Shown here one piece after another: positions 63,276 through 64,000 of a stretch of 64,000 nt of DNA. Under the pieces are notes generated by a model, which saw only the letters and a program-made list of their open reading frames with translations, ran no database searches and had not been told where the DNA came from. The number at the start of each line of letters is the position of its first letter. Position 1 is the first letter of the stretch. The position numbers and the translations under genes were made by a program. Source of the stretch: Glossina fuscipes (taxonomy: Eukaryota; Arthropoda; Insecta; Diptera; Glossinidae); contig NW_023998422.1 in assembly GCF_014805625.2 (NCBI RefSeq), positions 8,297,049 to 8,361,048 of the forward strand. The letters run 5' to 3'.

Positions 63276-64000
63276 TGATGTATTTATGGTAAACATCTTC
63301 CCGTTCAATTATAGATATTTCGCTCAAATACGTCCCTGCTAATAGGCGAGTGGTTCTTCCCGTAACTTAATTATACAATGAATCTGCCGATGACATGTTC
63401 TGATTTACTTCACTATTTTCGATAACATGATACGAGATGTTTTCAAAGTGCAAGCAATTAACTTAAATATAAGCGAACAACTTAGTATTTAAAAAACGTT
63501 AGTAAGTAAATATGCGGAGCACGTCTCTCTGTATGGTCGGTGATAAGCACTGAATTCCTGTATAAAGAACTGATGTAATAATTTAAAAATTGCTCATGTT
63601 TTATTTATTTTATTATTTATTTTTATTATTTATTTTTTAATAGCAAAATCACTGCCGCTTACTTCCTCTTCTTATCGACGACGTCGTCAAAGGGCCCATA
63701 AAATTGTCATATATACATACACAATTATTATTAAATGTATCTCGTAAACAATTAATGATGTGTTGTACGAAATAATTAACGGTTTACTTCAAAACATACC
63801 CCTATGTGTGCATCTAAGCACATATACACGCACGTCGAGACAAATCGCAGTATTTTTGCTTGCGTGTCTAGCTTTGAGAATTCGATGAACAAGATATTTT
63901 TAATGGCCTTTAAGCTTTTCTTAAAATCTACAAAATCAAAAAAAAAAAAAAATGATGTAAAGTGTGTTAATTGACAGATTTGTTTAGCTACAATACGTGC

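Larger units (their letters stand above)
59685..64000. other. Intergenic region after second OS-D gene
   Basis: T-rich DNA at 60.04-60.27 kb, two family A copies in tandem (60.6-61.17 kb), a mariner relic (61.67-62.21 kb) and family B copies (62.75 and 63.2 kb). No cellular gene is supported to the end of the window. Confidence 0.65.

Noticed and set aside
63660..63705. Minus-strand GPFDDVVDKKRK before a stop, like an ER-retention tail
   Set aside because: Fourteen codons, an in-frame stop just upstream and no acceptor; the GACGACGTCGTC palindrome explains part of the pattern.

Overview
The window is eukaryotic nuclear DNA from a higher fly. The genes have short GT-AG introns (one is only 60 nt), the sequence is very AT-rich, and the products (Eps15, an epsilon-class GST, a Spaetzle-type cytokine, OS-D chemosensory proteins) match Diptera. 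Long intergenic stretches are full of dispersed repeats. A calyptrate fly such as a tsetse is my best guess, by inference only. One assembly gap (N run) lies at 30195-30833.

Layout. 1-9489 (+): the 3' two thirds of an Eps15-like endocytic adaptor in eight exons, with a 4.7 kb intron. 9.5-16.3 kb: repeat-rich intergenic DNA. 16285-17041 (+): a two-exon epsilon-class GST resembling fly GstE12. 17.1-20.3 kb: repeats, including a 52-bp minisatellite and a tRNA-like SINE. 20.3-21.4 kb (-): two gene fragments, an Ogt (O-GlcNAc transferase) TPR piece that still carries its intron, and a CD164/visgun-type C-terminal exon. 22439-23909 (-): a three-exon NHR plus SOCS-box protein (NEURL2-like). 25174-25542 (+): mitochondrial small-subunit ribosomal protein mS37/CHCHD1, convergent with 25660-27543 (-), a SAPCD2-like protein. 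27.5-34.7 kb: intergenic DNA with the gap. 34689-36208 (-): a secreted Spaetzle-family protein, most like spz3. 36.2-49.1 kb: intergenic DNA with mariner relics and a degenerate 35-bp tandem array. 49249-49635 and 59304-59684 (+): two related chemosensory/pherokine (OS-D) genes with matching core promoters, 10 kb apart. 59.7-64 kb: repeats and a dead mariner copy.

The genes belong to unrelated pathways (endocytosis, detoxification, ubiquitin ligation, mitochondrial translation, cell polarity, Toll-ligand signalling, small-molecule binding). There is no operon-like logic; only the chemosensory pair is a true local duplication. I found no convincing new multi-gene system. The most unusual structures are a minisatellite apparently seeded from the end of the Ogt fragment, the degenerate 35-bp array at about 47.9-48.5 kb, several SINE-like and MITE-like repeat families with recognisable consensus features, and an isolated G-quadruplex-type tract.
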